Source: Massilia mucilaginosa (lineage in GTDB: Bacteria > Pseudomonadota > Gammaproteobacteria > Burkholderiales > Burkholderiaceae_D). From it: a stretch of DNA of 64,000 bases. A program made the position numbers and the translations under genes. Location of the stretch: contig NZ_WHJH01000002.1 of NCBI RefSeq assembly GCF_011682145.1, positions 124,001 to 188,000 of the forward strand, in the 5' to 3' direction. This document shows positions 8,773 to 17,101 of the stretch, piece after piece. The stretch's first letter is position 1; every line of letters starts with the position of its first letter. The notes beneath the pieces are model-generated. The model made no database searches and had not been told where the DNA came from. It saw only the letters and a list, made by a program, of their open reading frames with translations.

Positions 8773-9372
8773 CTAATCGGCCAGCGCCTGGTCCAGCGCC
8801 CGCATCGCCGGGGCAATCATGGCCAGCAGCCGCGCGCTGCCGATGCCATCACGGGCCTGCACCGAGATGCCATGCAGCAGGACGGCGTAACAATCGCCCA
8901 GCGCGGCGACGTCGGCGTCCGCCTTCAGTTCCCCATCCTGCGCGGCACGGCGCAGCCGCTCGATGATCGAATCGGTGCGCGCCCGTCGATGCCCGGCCAG
9001 CCAGGCGTTGATGGCGTCGTTCCCGCTGCTGTAATTGGTCGCCGCCGACACCACCATGCAACCTTGCGGCGCCCCCGGCCGGGTGTACGCCAGCACCGCG
9101 TCGCGCAGCATGGCCTCGATGGCAGCGCGTGCCGGTGCTCGCTGCGCCAGGGCGCGCTCCGCAAACCCGCCTTCATCGGCCTCGTACAGCGCAATCGCTT
9201 CGCGAAACAGGTTTTCCTTGGACCCGAAGGCGGCATAAATCCTGGCTGACGCAATGCCCATCACCTGGACCAGGTCGGACATCGACACACCTTCATAACC
9301 ACGCTCCCAAAACGCATCCCTGGCTTTGACCAGCGCCAGATCGCGGTCGAATTCCCTCGGCCTTCCCGCCAT
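8773..9372 (-). CDS. TetR/AcrR family transcriptional regulator
   Basis: A 199-residue repressor-type protein. The N-terminal helix-turn-helix spans about residues 10-55, with the typical sequence FWERGYEGVSMSDLVQVMGI followed by IYAAFGSKENLF. The C-terminal ligand-binding region belongs to the TetR subgroup whose members begin MAGRPREFD. It is divergent from the isomerase-hydrolase operon, and a perfect 13-bp inverted repeat lies over that operon's promoter (9466-9495). The likely job is to repress that operon until an inducer binds. The inducer is unknown. The 94 bases between dxs and this gene show nothing notable. Confidence 0.9.
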   Translation of the reverse strand: MAGRPREFDRDLALVKARDAFWERGYEGVSMSDLVQVMGIASARIYAAFGSKENLFREAIALYEADEGGFAERALAQRAPARAAIEAMLRDAVLAYTRPGAPQGCMVVSAATNYSSGNDAINAWLAGHRRARTDSIIERLRRAAQDGELKADADVAALGDCYAVLLHGISVQARDGIGSARLLAMIAPAMRALDQALAD

Positions 9373-9444
9373 TTACTGCTCCCGCCTGATTCGTCAGTCG
9401 ACCAGTATACCGCCTCGCCGTGCGCGCCTGACGTAAAAATCCTC

Positions 9445-9473
9445 TTGACCGAAACGTCGCCATGTCCTATTCT
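9445..9473 (+). promoter_or_regulatory. Sigma70-type promoter of the isomerase/hydrolase operon
   Basis: TTGACC at 9445-9450 and TATTCT at 9468-9473 are separated by exactly 17 bases, and the ATG of the first gene follows at 9503. The -10 box lies inside the left arm of the inverted repeat at 9466-9495, which fits repression by blocking RNA polymerase. Confidence 0.65.
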
Positions 9474-9495
9474 TTGTCAATCGACAAAGAATAGG
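9466..9495. promoter_or_regulatory. 30-bp inverted repeat, probable TetR operator
   Basis: The arms CCTATTCTTTGTC (9466-9478) and GACAAAGAATAGG (9483-9495) are perfect reverse complements separated by AATC. The repeat covers the -10 box and ends seven bases before the start codon, so it also overlaps the ribosome binding region (AGGAAA). The divergent TetR-family gene is the obvious candidate to bind it. An RNA hairpin role is less likely because there is no T run. Confidence 0.7.
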
Positions 9496-9502
9496 AAACC
9501 CG

Positions 9503-10558
9503 ATGAAAACCATTCAAGGCCCAAGTATCCACCTGGCCCAGTTCAGCGACGTGGCCGCGCCTTTCAACGACTTGCCTTCGATTGCCGCCTGGGCGGCGCA
9601 ACTGGGCTACAAGGCGGTGCAACTGCCCGCCTGGGAGGAACGCTTGTTCGATGTGAAACTGGCGGCCGAAAGCCAGGCCTACTGCGACCAGGTGCGCGGC
9701 GTACTGGCCGAGCACGGCCTCGTGATCAGCGAACTGACCACGCACATCTTCGGCCAACTGCTGGCGGTGCATCCGGCCTACGACGTACTGTGCGACGGTT
9801 TTGCGCCGCCGCAGGTGCGCGGCAATCCGGCGGCGCGCACCGCATGGGCGCGCGAACGGCTGCTGCTGGCCGCACGTGCCTCGCGCCGTCTCGGCCTCAC
9901 CGAGATGGGCACTTTTTCCGGTGCCCTGGCCTGGCCATATCTGTTCCCCTTTCCTCAACGTCCGCCCGGGCTGATCGAGACCGCGTTCGACGAACTGGCA
10001 CGCCGCTGGCTGCCGATTCTCGACGCCTGCGACGAGAACGGCGTGAACCTGTGCTACGAAATCCATCCGAGCGAAGACCTGCACGACGGCGTCACCTTCG
10101 AGATGTTCCACGAGCGCGTCGGTGGCCACCAGCGTTGCGCAATCCTGTTCGACCCCAGTCACTTCGTGCTGCAGCAGTTGAACTACCTGGACTATCTGGA
10201 CATCTACAAAGACCACATTCGCATGTTCCACGTCAAGGATGCCGAGTTCAATCCGAGCGGGCGCCAGGGCATCTACGGCGGCTATCAATCCTGGGAAAAC
10301 CGCGCCGGCCGATTCCGTTCGCTGGGCGACGGCCAGGTCGACTTCAAGGCGATCTTCTCGAAGCTGACGCAATACGATTACGCCGGCTGGGCCACCGTGG
10401 AATGGGAATGCTGCCTGAAGCACCCCGACCAGGGAGCGCGCGAAGGCGTCGACTTTGTCAATCGCCACATCATTGAAGTCACCGACAAGGTGTTCGACGA
10501 CTTCGCCGGCGTGCCGATCGACGCGGCGCAACTGAAACAACTGCTTGGCATCGCTTAG
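9503..10558 (+). CDS. Sugar phosphate isomerase/epimerase family protein (TIM barrel)
   Basis: A 351-residue protein of the xylose-isomerase-like AP-endonuclease-2 fold. Candidate divalent metal ligands appear in the family order: Glu in CYEIHPSE, Asp and His in FDPSHF, His in FHVKD, and Glu in TVEWEC near the C-terminus. Members isomerise or epimerise sugars, inositols or keto acids. The exact reaction here is unknown. It is the first gene behind the TetR-controlled promoter, and two alpha/beta hydrolases follow, which suggests a small inducible catabolic cluster. No signal peptide is present, so it is cytoplasmic. Confidence 0.88.
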   Translation: MKTIQGPSIHLAQFSDVAAPFNDLPSIAAWAAQLGYKAVQLPAWEERLFDVKLAAESQAYCDQVRGVLAEHGLVISELTTHIFGQLLAVHPAYDVLCDGFAPPQVRGNPAARTAWARERLLLAARASRRLGLTEMGTFSGALAWPYLFPFPQRPPGLIETAFDELARRWLPILDACDENGVNLCYEIHPSEDLHDGVTFEMFHERVGGHQRCAILFDPSHFVLQQLNYLDYLDIYKDHIRMFHVKDAEFNPSGRQGIYGGYQSWENRAGRFRSLGDGQVDFKAIFSKLTQYDYAGWATVEWECCLKHPDQGAREGVDFVNRHIIEVTDKVFDDFAGVPIDAAQLKQLLGIA

Positions 10559-10602
10559 AGCCGGCCGAGACAAGTTCTTAATACACACAGCAAGGAAAAC
10601 CA

Positions 10603-11487
10603 ATGAAGACTCCCACCCACCACGACAGCGCTGTTGCTATGGACCACGCTTACCTCCAGGTAGACGGGCAGCGCCTGCACCTGGTCACCGCCGGCGCCGG
10701 CAAGCCGGTGCTGCTGATTCCCGGCTGGCCACAGACCTGGTACGCATGGCGTCATGTGATGACGGCGCTGGCGCAAGCAGGTTTCCAGGCGATTGCTGTC
10801 GATCCCCCGGGGACCGGCCTGTCAGACCGTGCTGCGGATGGCTACGACACCGGTTCGGTGGCGCGCATTCTGCACCAGTGCATGCAGCATCTCGGCCACG
10901 CGCGTTATGACGTGGTCGGCCACGACATCGGCATGTGGGTTGCGTATGCGCTGGCAAGTGACTATCCGGCCGCGGTGACCAAGCTGGGGGTGACCGAGGC
11001 GGTGATCCCGGGCCTGGCGGTGGCGCCGCCGATCTTCGTGGCGCCGGCCGACAACCGGTTCCTGTGGCATTTCATGTTCAACCAGGTACTCGACTTGCCG
11101 GAGTTTCTGATCGCCGGCAAGGAACGCGAGTACATACGCTTCATGTTCGACAAATGGTCGTACCGGCGCGAGCGGGTCGCGGTCGAGGTCTATGCCGAAG
11201 CCTACGCCAGCCCGGGCGCCATGCGCGCCGGCTTTGCCTATTACCGCGCGATTCCCGAGACGATTCGCCAGAACACGCTGCGCGCCACGACAAAACTGGC
11301 CATGCCGGTGCTGGCAATCGGCGCCGAACACGCCACCAGGGATGCGCCGCAGGATACGATGCGCGCTCATGCTCCCGATCTGCGCGGCGCCGTGATTGCC
11401 GACTGCGGTCACTTTGTGATGGAAGAAAATCCCGAGCAGTTCTTGCTCCATCTGCTGCCGTTCCTTGCAGAGGGGGTGTCGCGATGA
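10603..11487 (+). CDS. Alpha/beta hydrolase, epoxide hydrolase / haloalkane dehalogenase type
   Basis: A 294-residue hydrolase. The nucleophile elbow is VVGHDIGMW with Asp108 in place of serine, the hallmark of epoxide hydrolases and haloacid or haloalkane dehalogenases. The oxyanion region is IPGWPQTWYAW (about 39-49). The catalytic His is in DCGHFVMEENPE near residue 270. Aspartate nucleophiles form an alkyl-enzyme ester with an epoxide or alkyl halide, so ordinary esterase activity is unlikely. It overlaps the next hydrolase gene by four bases (ATGA). The substrate is unknown; the operon context suggests a carbohydrate-derived or plant-derived compound. Confidence 0.87.
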   Translation: MKTPTHHDSAVAMDHAYLQVDGQRLHLVTAGAGKPVLLIPGWPQTWYAWRHVMTALAQAGFQAIAVDPPGTGLSDRAADGYDTGSVARILHQCMQHLGHARYDVVGHDIGMWVAYALASDYPAAVTKLGVTEAVIPGLAVAPPIFVAPADNRFLWHFMFNQVLDLPEFLIAGKEREYIRFMFDKWSYRRERVAVEVYAEAYASPGAMRAGFAYYRAIPETIRQNTLRATTKLAMPVLAIGAEHATRDAPQDTMRAHAPDLRGAVIADCGHFVMEENPEQFLLHLLPFLAEGVSR

Positions 11488-12413
11488 GCCTCGATCCGAA
11501 CATCGCCGCCTACCTGGCGCAGGCCGGCGCCGCTGTCGCACCCGATTCGCTGGCCGGCATCCGTGCCGCGACCGACCTTGAGCTGCGCCGCTTGCACGGC
11601 GCGCCGGAGCCGGTGGCGTCGGTGACCGACTACGAGATTCCGGGCGCCGCCGGCAGCCCGATCGCGCTGCGTGCCTACATGCCGGCCAATGCGCCTGCAA
11701 GCGGCGCGCGGCCGGCCATTGTGTTCGCCCATGGAGGCGGCTGGTGCCTGTGTTCCGTGGACCTGTACGACAATCCGTGCCGCGCCCTGGCCAATGCGAC
11801 CGGCTGCATGGTGTTGTCGGTGGGCTACCGCCTGGCGCCTGAACATCCGTTTCCGACGCCGCTGGAAGACGTCTATGCGGCACTCGTGTGGACGACGGAG
11901 CATGCCGTCATACTCGGGATCGATCCCGCGCGCATCGCTGTCGGCGGCGATAGCGCGGGAGCGAACCTGGCCGCTGGGGCCGCGCTTCTGGCGCGTGACC
12001 GCAGCGGCCCGGCGATTGCGCACCAGTTGCTCATGTATCCGGCACTGGACGACCGGCTGTCGAGCGCATCCTGCGGCGAATTCGCCGAGGGCTACTCGCT
12101 GACGCTCGAGACGATGCGCTTTTGCTGGTCCACCTATCTGGGTGACGCTGGCGGTGCGGACTCGGACTACGCGGCGCCGCTGCGCGCGCAATCGCTGCAT
12201 GGGCTGCCGCCGGCCACGGTCATGGCGTGCGAATTCGATCCCTTGCGCGATGAGGCTGTGGCGTATGCGCGGCGGTTGCGGGGCGCGTCGGTCGATGCCT
12301 CGTGTATCACGCTCGAGGGCATGATCCATGGCTGCATTCACATGCTCGGGTTGACGCCGGCGGCGCGCCAGTTGTTCGATGCGGCGGCCGCCGGTTTGCG
12401 CCGGATGGCATGA
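11484..12413 (+). CDS. Alpha/beta hydrolase, hormone-sensitive-lipase (HSL) family
   Basis: A 309-residue esterase-type protein. It has the HSL oxyanion motif HGGGW (about 83-87), the nucleophile elbow GDSAG with Ser157, a catalytic Asp probably in EFDPLRDE, and His in MIHGCIHM near the C-terminus. HSL-family esterases hydrolyse short-chain acyl esters. The ATG overlaps the stop of the preceding hydrolase; the reading frame is open further upstream, but that part lies inside the other gene and has no matching domain. It is the third gene of the TetR-controlled cluster, so an ester may be cleaved in the same pathway. Confidence 0.88.
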   Translation: MSLDPNIAAYLAQAGAAVAPDSLAGIRAATDLELRRLHGAPEPVASVTDYEIPGAAGSPIALRAYMPANAPASGARPAIVFAHGGGWCLCSVDLYDNPCRALANATGCMVLSVGYRLAPEHPFPTPLEDVYAALVWTTEHAVILGIDPARIAVGGDSAGANLAAGAALLARDRSGPAIAHQLLMYPALDDRLSSASCGEFAEGYSLTLETMRFCWSTYLGDAGGADSDYAAPLRAQSLHGLPPATVMACEFDPLRDEAVAYARRLRGASVDASCITLEGMIHGCIHMLGLTPAARQLFDAAAAGLRRMA

Positions 12414-12629
12414 GGCGCAAAGCCATCGTTTTCTGAAGATGGCATCGATCCGCGCACGCCGTAGCGGCACCAGGTCCTGTTCGAGCCATGGATTGCGCTC
12501 AAGCCAGGGGGGATGGCGCGGCGCGGGACGCGGCAGTGGGGAATGCGCTGGTGCGACCTCGCGCGATGCATGCAGCGGTAACTGATGATGTCACTGCGCG
12601 TGCAGGGCATGATTGGGCAGGGCGTTACG

Positions 12630-13553
12630 CTAAGGGGTGTCGGGGTCGACGATGAAAGGCAGCGCTTCCAACTCCAGATAATCGATCTGCGCGATCGATT
12701 CGCGCCAGCTGTGAAGGTGCAGGGCCAGCACGGGCCACAATGCATCCTTGAACGCGCTGCGGTTTTCCTCGCTGATGAACGTGGCGGCCAGCTTGTCGTT
12801 GATCAGATAAGATTCGGGCCATCCCACGTCCGGAGACCGGTTTTTCAGGCCGGATGGGAACACGCTGCCGGCGTCCCACAGCTCCCGCGTCGCGGACAGC
12901 CACACCAGTATCTGCGCGCGCCAGTGCTGATCGCCGATGGCGAAGATCGACTCGACCCACTCCTTGATATGTTTTGGATGAAGGTACTTCAGGCAGAAGA
13001 ACAGCGACACAGACAGGTCGCCGCCGACATTCCACCAGCCCCACGAGTCAGACGACCCCGCGGGCGTACCGTTCAGGACATGCTCGAGGATCAGGCGGCC
13101 GTCATGCCAGCGCGACGGCCCCATGATGACCTGGCCCAGCGTCTGCAAGGCGTCGTTGTAATCGGTATGGTCCTCGCGCTGCGGATGCAGGCTGAAAAAG
13201 GCGGTCGCCGCCAGTTCGATGATCCGACGATGCGCCGGGGCCTGCTTGACCAGGATAAGCTGGGGCAGAAGATAGGCGAGCCAGTCATCCCATTCATCCA
13301 TGTGGCCAAAGCTGCGCGTGCCGCCGGCGATCTCCGACAATACGTTGTCGAGCTGTTGGTCGGACAGGGCATCGACCGGCGTGGTGCCCAGATAGTCGAA
13401 CATCGCCCGGTCGTCACCCATGAACCACGCTTCGCCCATGACTTTTGCGGGTTTACGCGCCGTCTTCGCCATGCGCGCAAGCGCTTCCGGGTCGGGGCCA
13501 GTCCCTGGCTGCCAGCGAATGCCGGCCGCAGGCGCCCGATGATGCTTGCCCAC
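12630..13553 (-). CDS. Hypothetical protein
   Basis: A 307-residue protein that I do not recognise. It is acidic and rich in Trp and Leu, with patches such as MDEWDDWLAYLLPQLI and SWGWWNVGGDLSVSLFF; there is no signal peptide or clear transmembrane helix. The GTG start follows the TAG of the DUF5329 gene without a gap. An ATG 81 bases further in (13472) is an alternative start with no better ribosome binding site. Co-orientation and zero spacing suggest an operon with the DUF5329 protein and the adenosyltransferase. Downstream, 12414-12629 contains only a short possible relic on the minus strand. Confidence 0.6.
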   Translation of the reverse strand: MGKHHRAPAAGIRWQPGTGPDPEALARMAKTARKPAKVMGEAWFMGDDRAMFDYLGTTPVDALSDQQLDNVLSEIAGGTRSFGHMDEWDDWLAYLLPQLILVKQAPAHRRIIELAATAFFSLHPQREDHTDYNDALQTLGQVIMGPSRWHDGRLILEHVLNGTPAGSSDSWGWWNVGGDLSVSLFFCLKYLHPKHIKEWVESIFAIGDQHWRAQILVWLSATRELWDAGSVFPSGLKNRSPDVGWPESYLINDKLAATFISEENRSAFKDALWPVLALHLHSWRESIAQIDYLELEALPFIVDPDTP

Positions 13554-13916
13554 CTACTTGCGCTGGCGCGCCAGTTCGGCCTTGAGCCATGCGGCGCTGG
13601 TCACCGCCGCCGTGCCGGGGCAGCGGATCTGATACGGATCGCCGCTCATGCTGCTGGCCGAGGCGCCGCGCTCGATGAAGCTTTCGGTGGTGGTCACCAG
13701 CTTTTTCTTCTCAAGATAGTCGAACTTCTTTTGCAGATGCCCGCGCGCCTCTTTGGCGTCGTGCCAGCTGCCGTTGCGGTTGAACTGGCACTGCGACTTT
13801 TCGACGGCATCGAGCAGGCGCGCGACTTCGGTGCGGGTGGCGTCGGGCGCTGCGGCGAACGCGCTGCCGGCGCTCAAAAGTGCTGCGGCCAGCGTGGCAA
13901 TCAGTGTCCTTTTCAT
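13554..13916 (-). CDS. DUF5329 family secreted protein
   Basis: A 120-residue protein with a Sec signal peptide (MKRTLIATLAAALLSAGSAFA) cleaved near residue 22. The mature part matches what I know of DUF5329: a short helix ending in LLDAVEKSQCQFNRNGSWHDAKEA, then HLQKKFDYLEKK, FIERGAS, SGDPYQIRCPG, and a final helix with WL. Two cysteines (in QCQF and RCPG) could form a disulfide in the periplasm. The function of the family is unknown. It sits between the adenosyltransferase gene and a hypothetical gene on the same strand. Confidence 0.82.
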   Translation of the reverse strand: MKRTLIATLAAALLSAGSAFAAAPDATRTEVARLLDAVEKSQCQFNRNGSWHDAKEARGHLQKKFDYLEKKKLVTTTESFIERGASASSMSGDPYQIRCPGTAAVTSAAWLKAELARQRK

Positions 13917-13921
13917 GGCGA

Positions 13922-14476
13922 TTATCCGCGCTTGCGCTCATGCTGCCACAGCACGTCGCTGCCGCCGGCAAAGCGGTTCAACACGCGCGAGAGCACGAAC
14001 ATCAGGTCCGACAGGCGGTTGACGTACTGGCGCGGGTGGTCGTTGATGGTGTCGGTTTTGCCGAGCGTGACGATGCTGCGCTCGGCGCGCCGGCACACCG
14101 TGCGGCACACGTGCGCGATCGAGGCCGCGCGCGAGCCGGCCGGCAGGATGAAGTCTTTCAGCGGCGGCAGGTCGGCATTGTATTTTTCGAGCAGGTCGTC
14201 CAGCCGCGCCACATGCTCGTCGGTGATCAGGGTGTAACCGGGGATGCAGATCTCGCCGCCCAGGTCGAACAGGTCGTGCTGGATCGAGACCAGCTCTTCG
14301 CGCAGCTCGGCCGGCATGTCTTCGCACAGCAGCAGGCCGACGAAGGAATTGAGTTCGTCGACCTCGCCCAGGGTGTGCACGCGAACGCTGTCTTTTTCGG
14401 TACGGCTGCCGTCGCCGAGGCCGGTGGTGCCGTTGTCGCCGGTGCGGGTGGCGATTTTAGAAAGTCGGTTGCCCAT
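13922..14476 (-). CDS. Cob(I)yrinic acid a,c-diamide adenosyltransferase, PduO type
   Basis: A 184-residue protein with the PduO/MMAB signatures: N-terminal TRTGDNGTTGLGDG (ATP-binding loop), CRTVCRRAER near residue 125, and NRLSDLMFVLSR toward the C-terminus. It transfers the adenosyl group of ATP to cob(I)alamin to make coenzyme B12. It is unrelated in sequence to CobA/BtuR but catalyses the same step. No B12 biosynthesis genes are nearby, so it may serve salvage. It is divergent from glcDEF, an arrangement common in this bacterial family. Cytoplasmic. Confidence 0.93.
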   Translation of the reverse strand: MGNRLSKIATRTGDNGTTGLGDGSRTEKDSVRVHTLGEVDELNSFVGLLLCEDMPAELREELVSIQHDLFDLGGEICIPGYTLITDEHVARLDDLLEKYNADLPPLKDFILPAGSRAASIAHVCRTVCRRAERSIVTLGKTDTINDHPRQYVNRLSDLMFVLSRVLNRFAGGSDVLWQHERKRG

Positions 14477-14549
14477 GATTGTTTTCCCGTAACTGAATCA
14501 GAATGAGCCAGCATACGACAAAAGCGGCGTTTACGCATACAATCAAGAC

Positions 14550-16031
14550 ATGTCTGCCTCCCTTCCCATCGATCCCGAACGCCGCCGCCAAGTCGCCCAG
14601 GCGCTGCTGGCGGTGCTACCGGAACGCTGCGTGCTGTCCGACCCGGAAGACACGCGCCCCTACGAGTGCGACGGCCTGGCCGCCTACCGCCAGTTGCCGA
14701 TGATCGTCACCCTGCCGGACGACGAGGAACAGGTGCTGGCGATCCTGAACGTGTGCCGCGAGCTGAAGGTGCCGATCGTGCCGCGCGGCGCCGGCACCGG
14801 CTTGTCGGGCGGGGCGCTGCCGATCGCCGACGGCGTGGTGCTGTCGACTGCGCGCATGAACCGCATCGTGCGCATGGAGCCTTACGCGCGCCTGGCGGTG
14901 GTGCAGCCGGGCGTGCGCAACCTGGCCATTTCGGATGCGGCCGCGCCGCACGGTTTGTACTACGCGCCCGATCCGTCCTCCCAGATCGCCTGCACCATCG
15001 CCGGCAACGTGGCCGAGAATTCCGGCGGCGTGCACTGCCTCAAATACGGACTCACCGTGCATAACGTGCTGCGCGTGCGCGTGGCCACCATCGATGGCGA
15101 CATCATCGAACTTGGCGGCGAAGCGCTCGACGCACCGGGACTGGACCTGCTGGCCGTGTTCATCGGCTCCGAGGGCATGCTGGGCATCGTCACCGAAGTG
15201 ACGGTGCGGCTTATCCCCAAGCCGGCCACCGCGCGCGTGATCATGGCCTCGTTCGACAACGTGGTCACCGGCGGCAACGCGGTGGCCAGCGTGATCGCCG
15301 CCGGCATCATCCCGGCGGGGCTGGAGATGATGGACCAGACCTCGTCGCGCATGGTCGAACCGTTCGTGCGCGCCGGCTACGACACCGACGCCGCAGCGAT
15401 CCTGCTGTGCGAAGCGGACGGCACCCACCTTGAAGTGGATGAGGAAATCGAGCGCATGACGGCGGTGCTGCGGGCTGCGGGCGCCAGTGCGATCGCGGTG
15501 TCGCAGAGCGAGGCCGAACGCCTGCGCTTCTGGTCGGGCCGCAAGAACGCCTTTCCGGCGGCGGGCCGCATTTCGCCCGACTACTACTGCATGGACGGCA
15601 CCATCCCGCGCAAGAACCTGGCGCAGGTGCTGACCGGGATCGCGCAAATGGAGGTCACGCACGGCCTGCGCTGCGCCAACGTGTTCCACGCCGGCGACGG
15701 CAATCTGCACCCGCTGATCCTGTTCGACGCCAACCAGCCCGGCGAATTCGACCGCGCCGAAGCGTTTGGGGCGGACATCCTGGCGCTGTGCGTGGAAGTG
15801 GGCGGCACCATCACCGGCGAACATGGCGTGGGCAAGGAAAAGATCAATTCGATGTGCATCCAGTTCACGCGCGCCGAACTCGATGCCTTCTTCGCCGTCA
15901 AGCGCGCTTTCGATTGCGAACACCTGCTCAATCCCGACAAGGCCATCCCCACCCTGAACCGCTGCGCCGAATTCGGCAAGATGCGCGTGTCAAGCGGTGT
16001 GCTGCCGTTCGCCGGCCTGCCGCGTTTTTGA
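14550..16031 (+). CDS. glcD: Glycolate oxidase subunit GlcD (FAD-linked)
   Basis: A 493-residue flavoprotein. The FAD-binding PCMH domain shows PRGAGTGLSGG at 78-88 and AGNVAENSGGVHCLKYG near 150. The C-terminal FAD-oxidase domain includes NVFHAGDGNLHP and TGEHGVGKEK. With GlcE and GlcF it oxidises glycolate (or D-lactate) to glyoxylate (or pyruvate) and passes electrons to the quinone pool at the inner membrane. It opens a tight glcDEF operon. D-lactate dehydrogenases of the same family look alike, but the glcE and glcF neighbours favour glycolate oxidase. Confidence 0.93.
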   Translation: MSASLPIDPERRRQVAQALLAVLPERCVLSDPEDTRPYECDGLAAYRQLPMIVTLPDDEEQVLAILNVCRELKVPIVPRGAGTGLSGGALPIADGVVLSTARMNRIVRMEPYARLAVVQPGVRNLAISDAAAPHGLYYAPDPSSQIACTIAGNVAENSGGVHCLKYGLTVHNVLRVRVATIDGDIIELGGEALDAPGLDLLAVFIGSEGMLGIVTEVTVRLIPKPATARVIMASFDNVVTGGNAVASVIAAGIIPAGLEMMDQTSSRMVEPFVRAGYDTDAAAILLCEADGTHLEVDEEIERMTAVLRAAGASAIAVSQSEAERLRFWSGRKNAFPAAGRISPDYYCMDGTIPRKNLAQVLTGIAQMEVTHGLRCANVFHAGDGNLHPLILFDANQPGEFDRAEAFGADILALCVEVGGTITGEHGVGKEKINSMCIQFTRAELDAFFAVKRAFDCEHLLNPDKAIPTLNRCAEFGKMRVSSGVLPFAGLPRF

Positions 16032-16033
16032 CC

Positions 16034-17101
16034 ATGGAAGATAAAGTGCGGCAGATCGAACGATTCAGGGACCAGGTGCTGGCGGCGGCAAGCGACGGCC
16101 GCCTGCTCCGCATTCGCGGCGGCGGCAGCAAGGACTGGTACGGCCAGACCAGCGAGGGCGACATCCTCGACACGCGCTCGTACAGCGGCATTGTCGACTA
16201 CGAGCCGACCGAACTCGTCATCACCGCGCGCTGCGGCACGCCGCTGGCCGAGATCGAGGCGGCGCTGGCCGAACGCAATCAGATGCTGGCGTTCGAGCCG
16301 CCGCACTTCGGCATAAACGCCACCATCGGCGGCGTGGTGGCCAGCGGCCTGTCCGGCCCGCGCCGCGCCAGCAGCGGCGCGCTGCGCGACTTCGTCCTGG
16401 GGGCGCTCCTCATGGACGGCAAGGGCGAGGTGCTCACCTTCGGCGGCCAGGTCATGAAGAACGTGGCCGGCTACGACGTATCGCGCCTGCTGGCCGGTTC
16501 CATGGGCACGCTGGGGCTGATGCTGGAGCATTCCATCAAGGTGCTGCCGCGCGCGCTGTGCGACACCACCGTGCGTTTTGCGATGGACGAAATCGACGCG
16601 CTCGGGCGCCTGAACGAATGGGCCGGCCTGCCCTTGCCCATCTCGGCCAGTTGCTGGCACGCCGGCGTATTGACACTGCGCCTGTCGGGCGCGCAGGCGG
16701 CGGTGGATGCCGCCGCGCGCACGCTGGGCGGCGAGCCGGTGGAAGAGGGCGCGGCTTTCTGGGCCACGCTGCGCGAACAGCGGCACGCGTTCTTCGACGG
16801 AGCAGGGAGCCTGTGGCGCCTGTCGGTGCCGTCCGCCACCGGCGCCATCATCCTGCGCGGCGCACAGCTGATCGAGTGGGGCGGCGCGCAGCGCTGGCTC
16901 AAGGTCGATGCCGATAGCGCAATGGCGCAGAATATCCGGCGCGCCGTCACGGCGGTGGGCGGCCACGCCACCTTGTTCCGTGGAGGCGACAAGAGCGTGG
17001 GCGTGTTCCAGCCGCTGGCCCCTAGCGTGGCCAGGATTCATCAACGCCTGAAGGCGGCCTTCGATCCGTCGCAGGTTTTCAATCCCGGACGGATGTACTG
17101 A
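16034..17101 (+). CDS. glcE: Glycolate oxidase subunit GlcE (FAD-binding)
   Basis: A 355-residue protein with only the FAD-binding PCMH domain well conserved: IRGGGSKDWYG near residue 30, FGINATIGGVVASGLSGPRRAS near 100 (an approximate stretch), and GGQVMKNVAGYDVSRLLAGS near 145. GlcE lacks the GlcD-type oxidase cap and is a partner subunit. The start is the ATG two bases after the GlcD stop; an open frame continues upstream only because it overlaps glcD. The C-terminus ends FDPSQVFNPGRMY, as in the family. It overlaps glcF by one base (TGATG). Confidence 0.92.
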   Translation: MEDKVRQIERFRDQVLAAASDGRLLRIRGGGSKDWYGQTSEGDILDTRSYSGIVDYEPTELVITARCGTPLAEIEAALAERNQMLAFEPPHFGINATIGGVVASGLSGPRRASSGALRDFVLGALLMDGKGEVLTFGGQVMKNVAGYDVSRLLAGSMGTLGLMLEHSIKVLPRALCDTTVRFAMDEIDALGRLNEWAGLPLPISASCWHAGVLTLRLSGAQAAVDAAARTLGGEPVEEGAAFWATLREQRHAFFDGAGSLWRLSVPSATGAIILRGAQLIEWGGAQRWLKVDADSAMAQNIRRAVTAVGGHATLFRGGDKSVGVFQPLAPSVARIHQRLKAAFDPSQVFNPGRMY

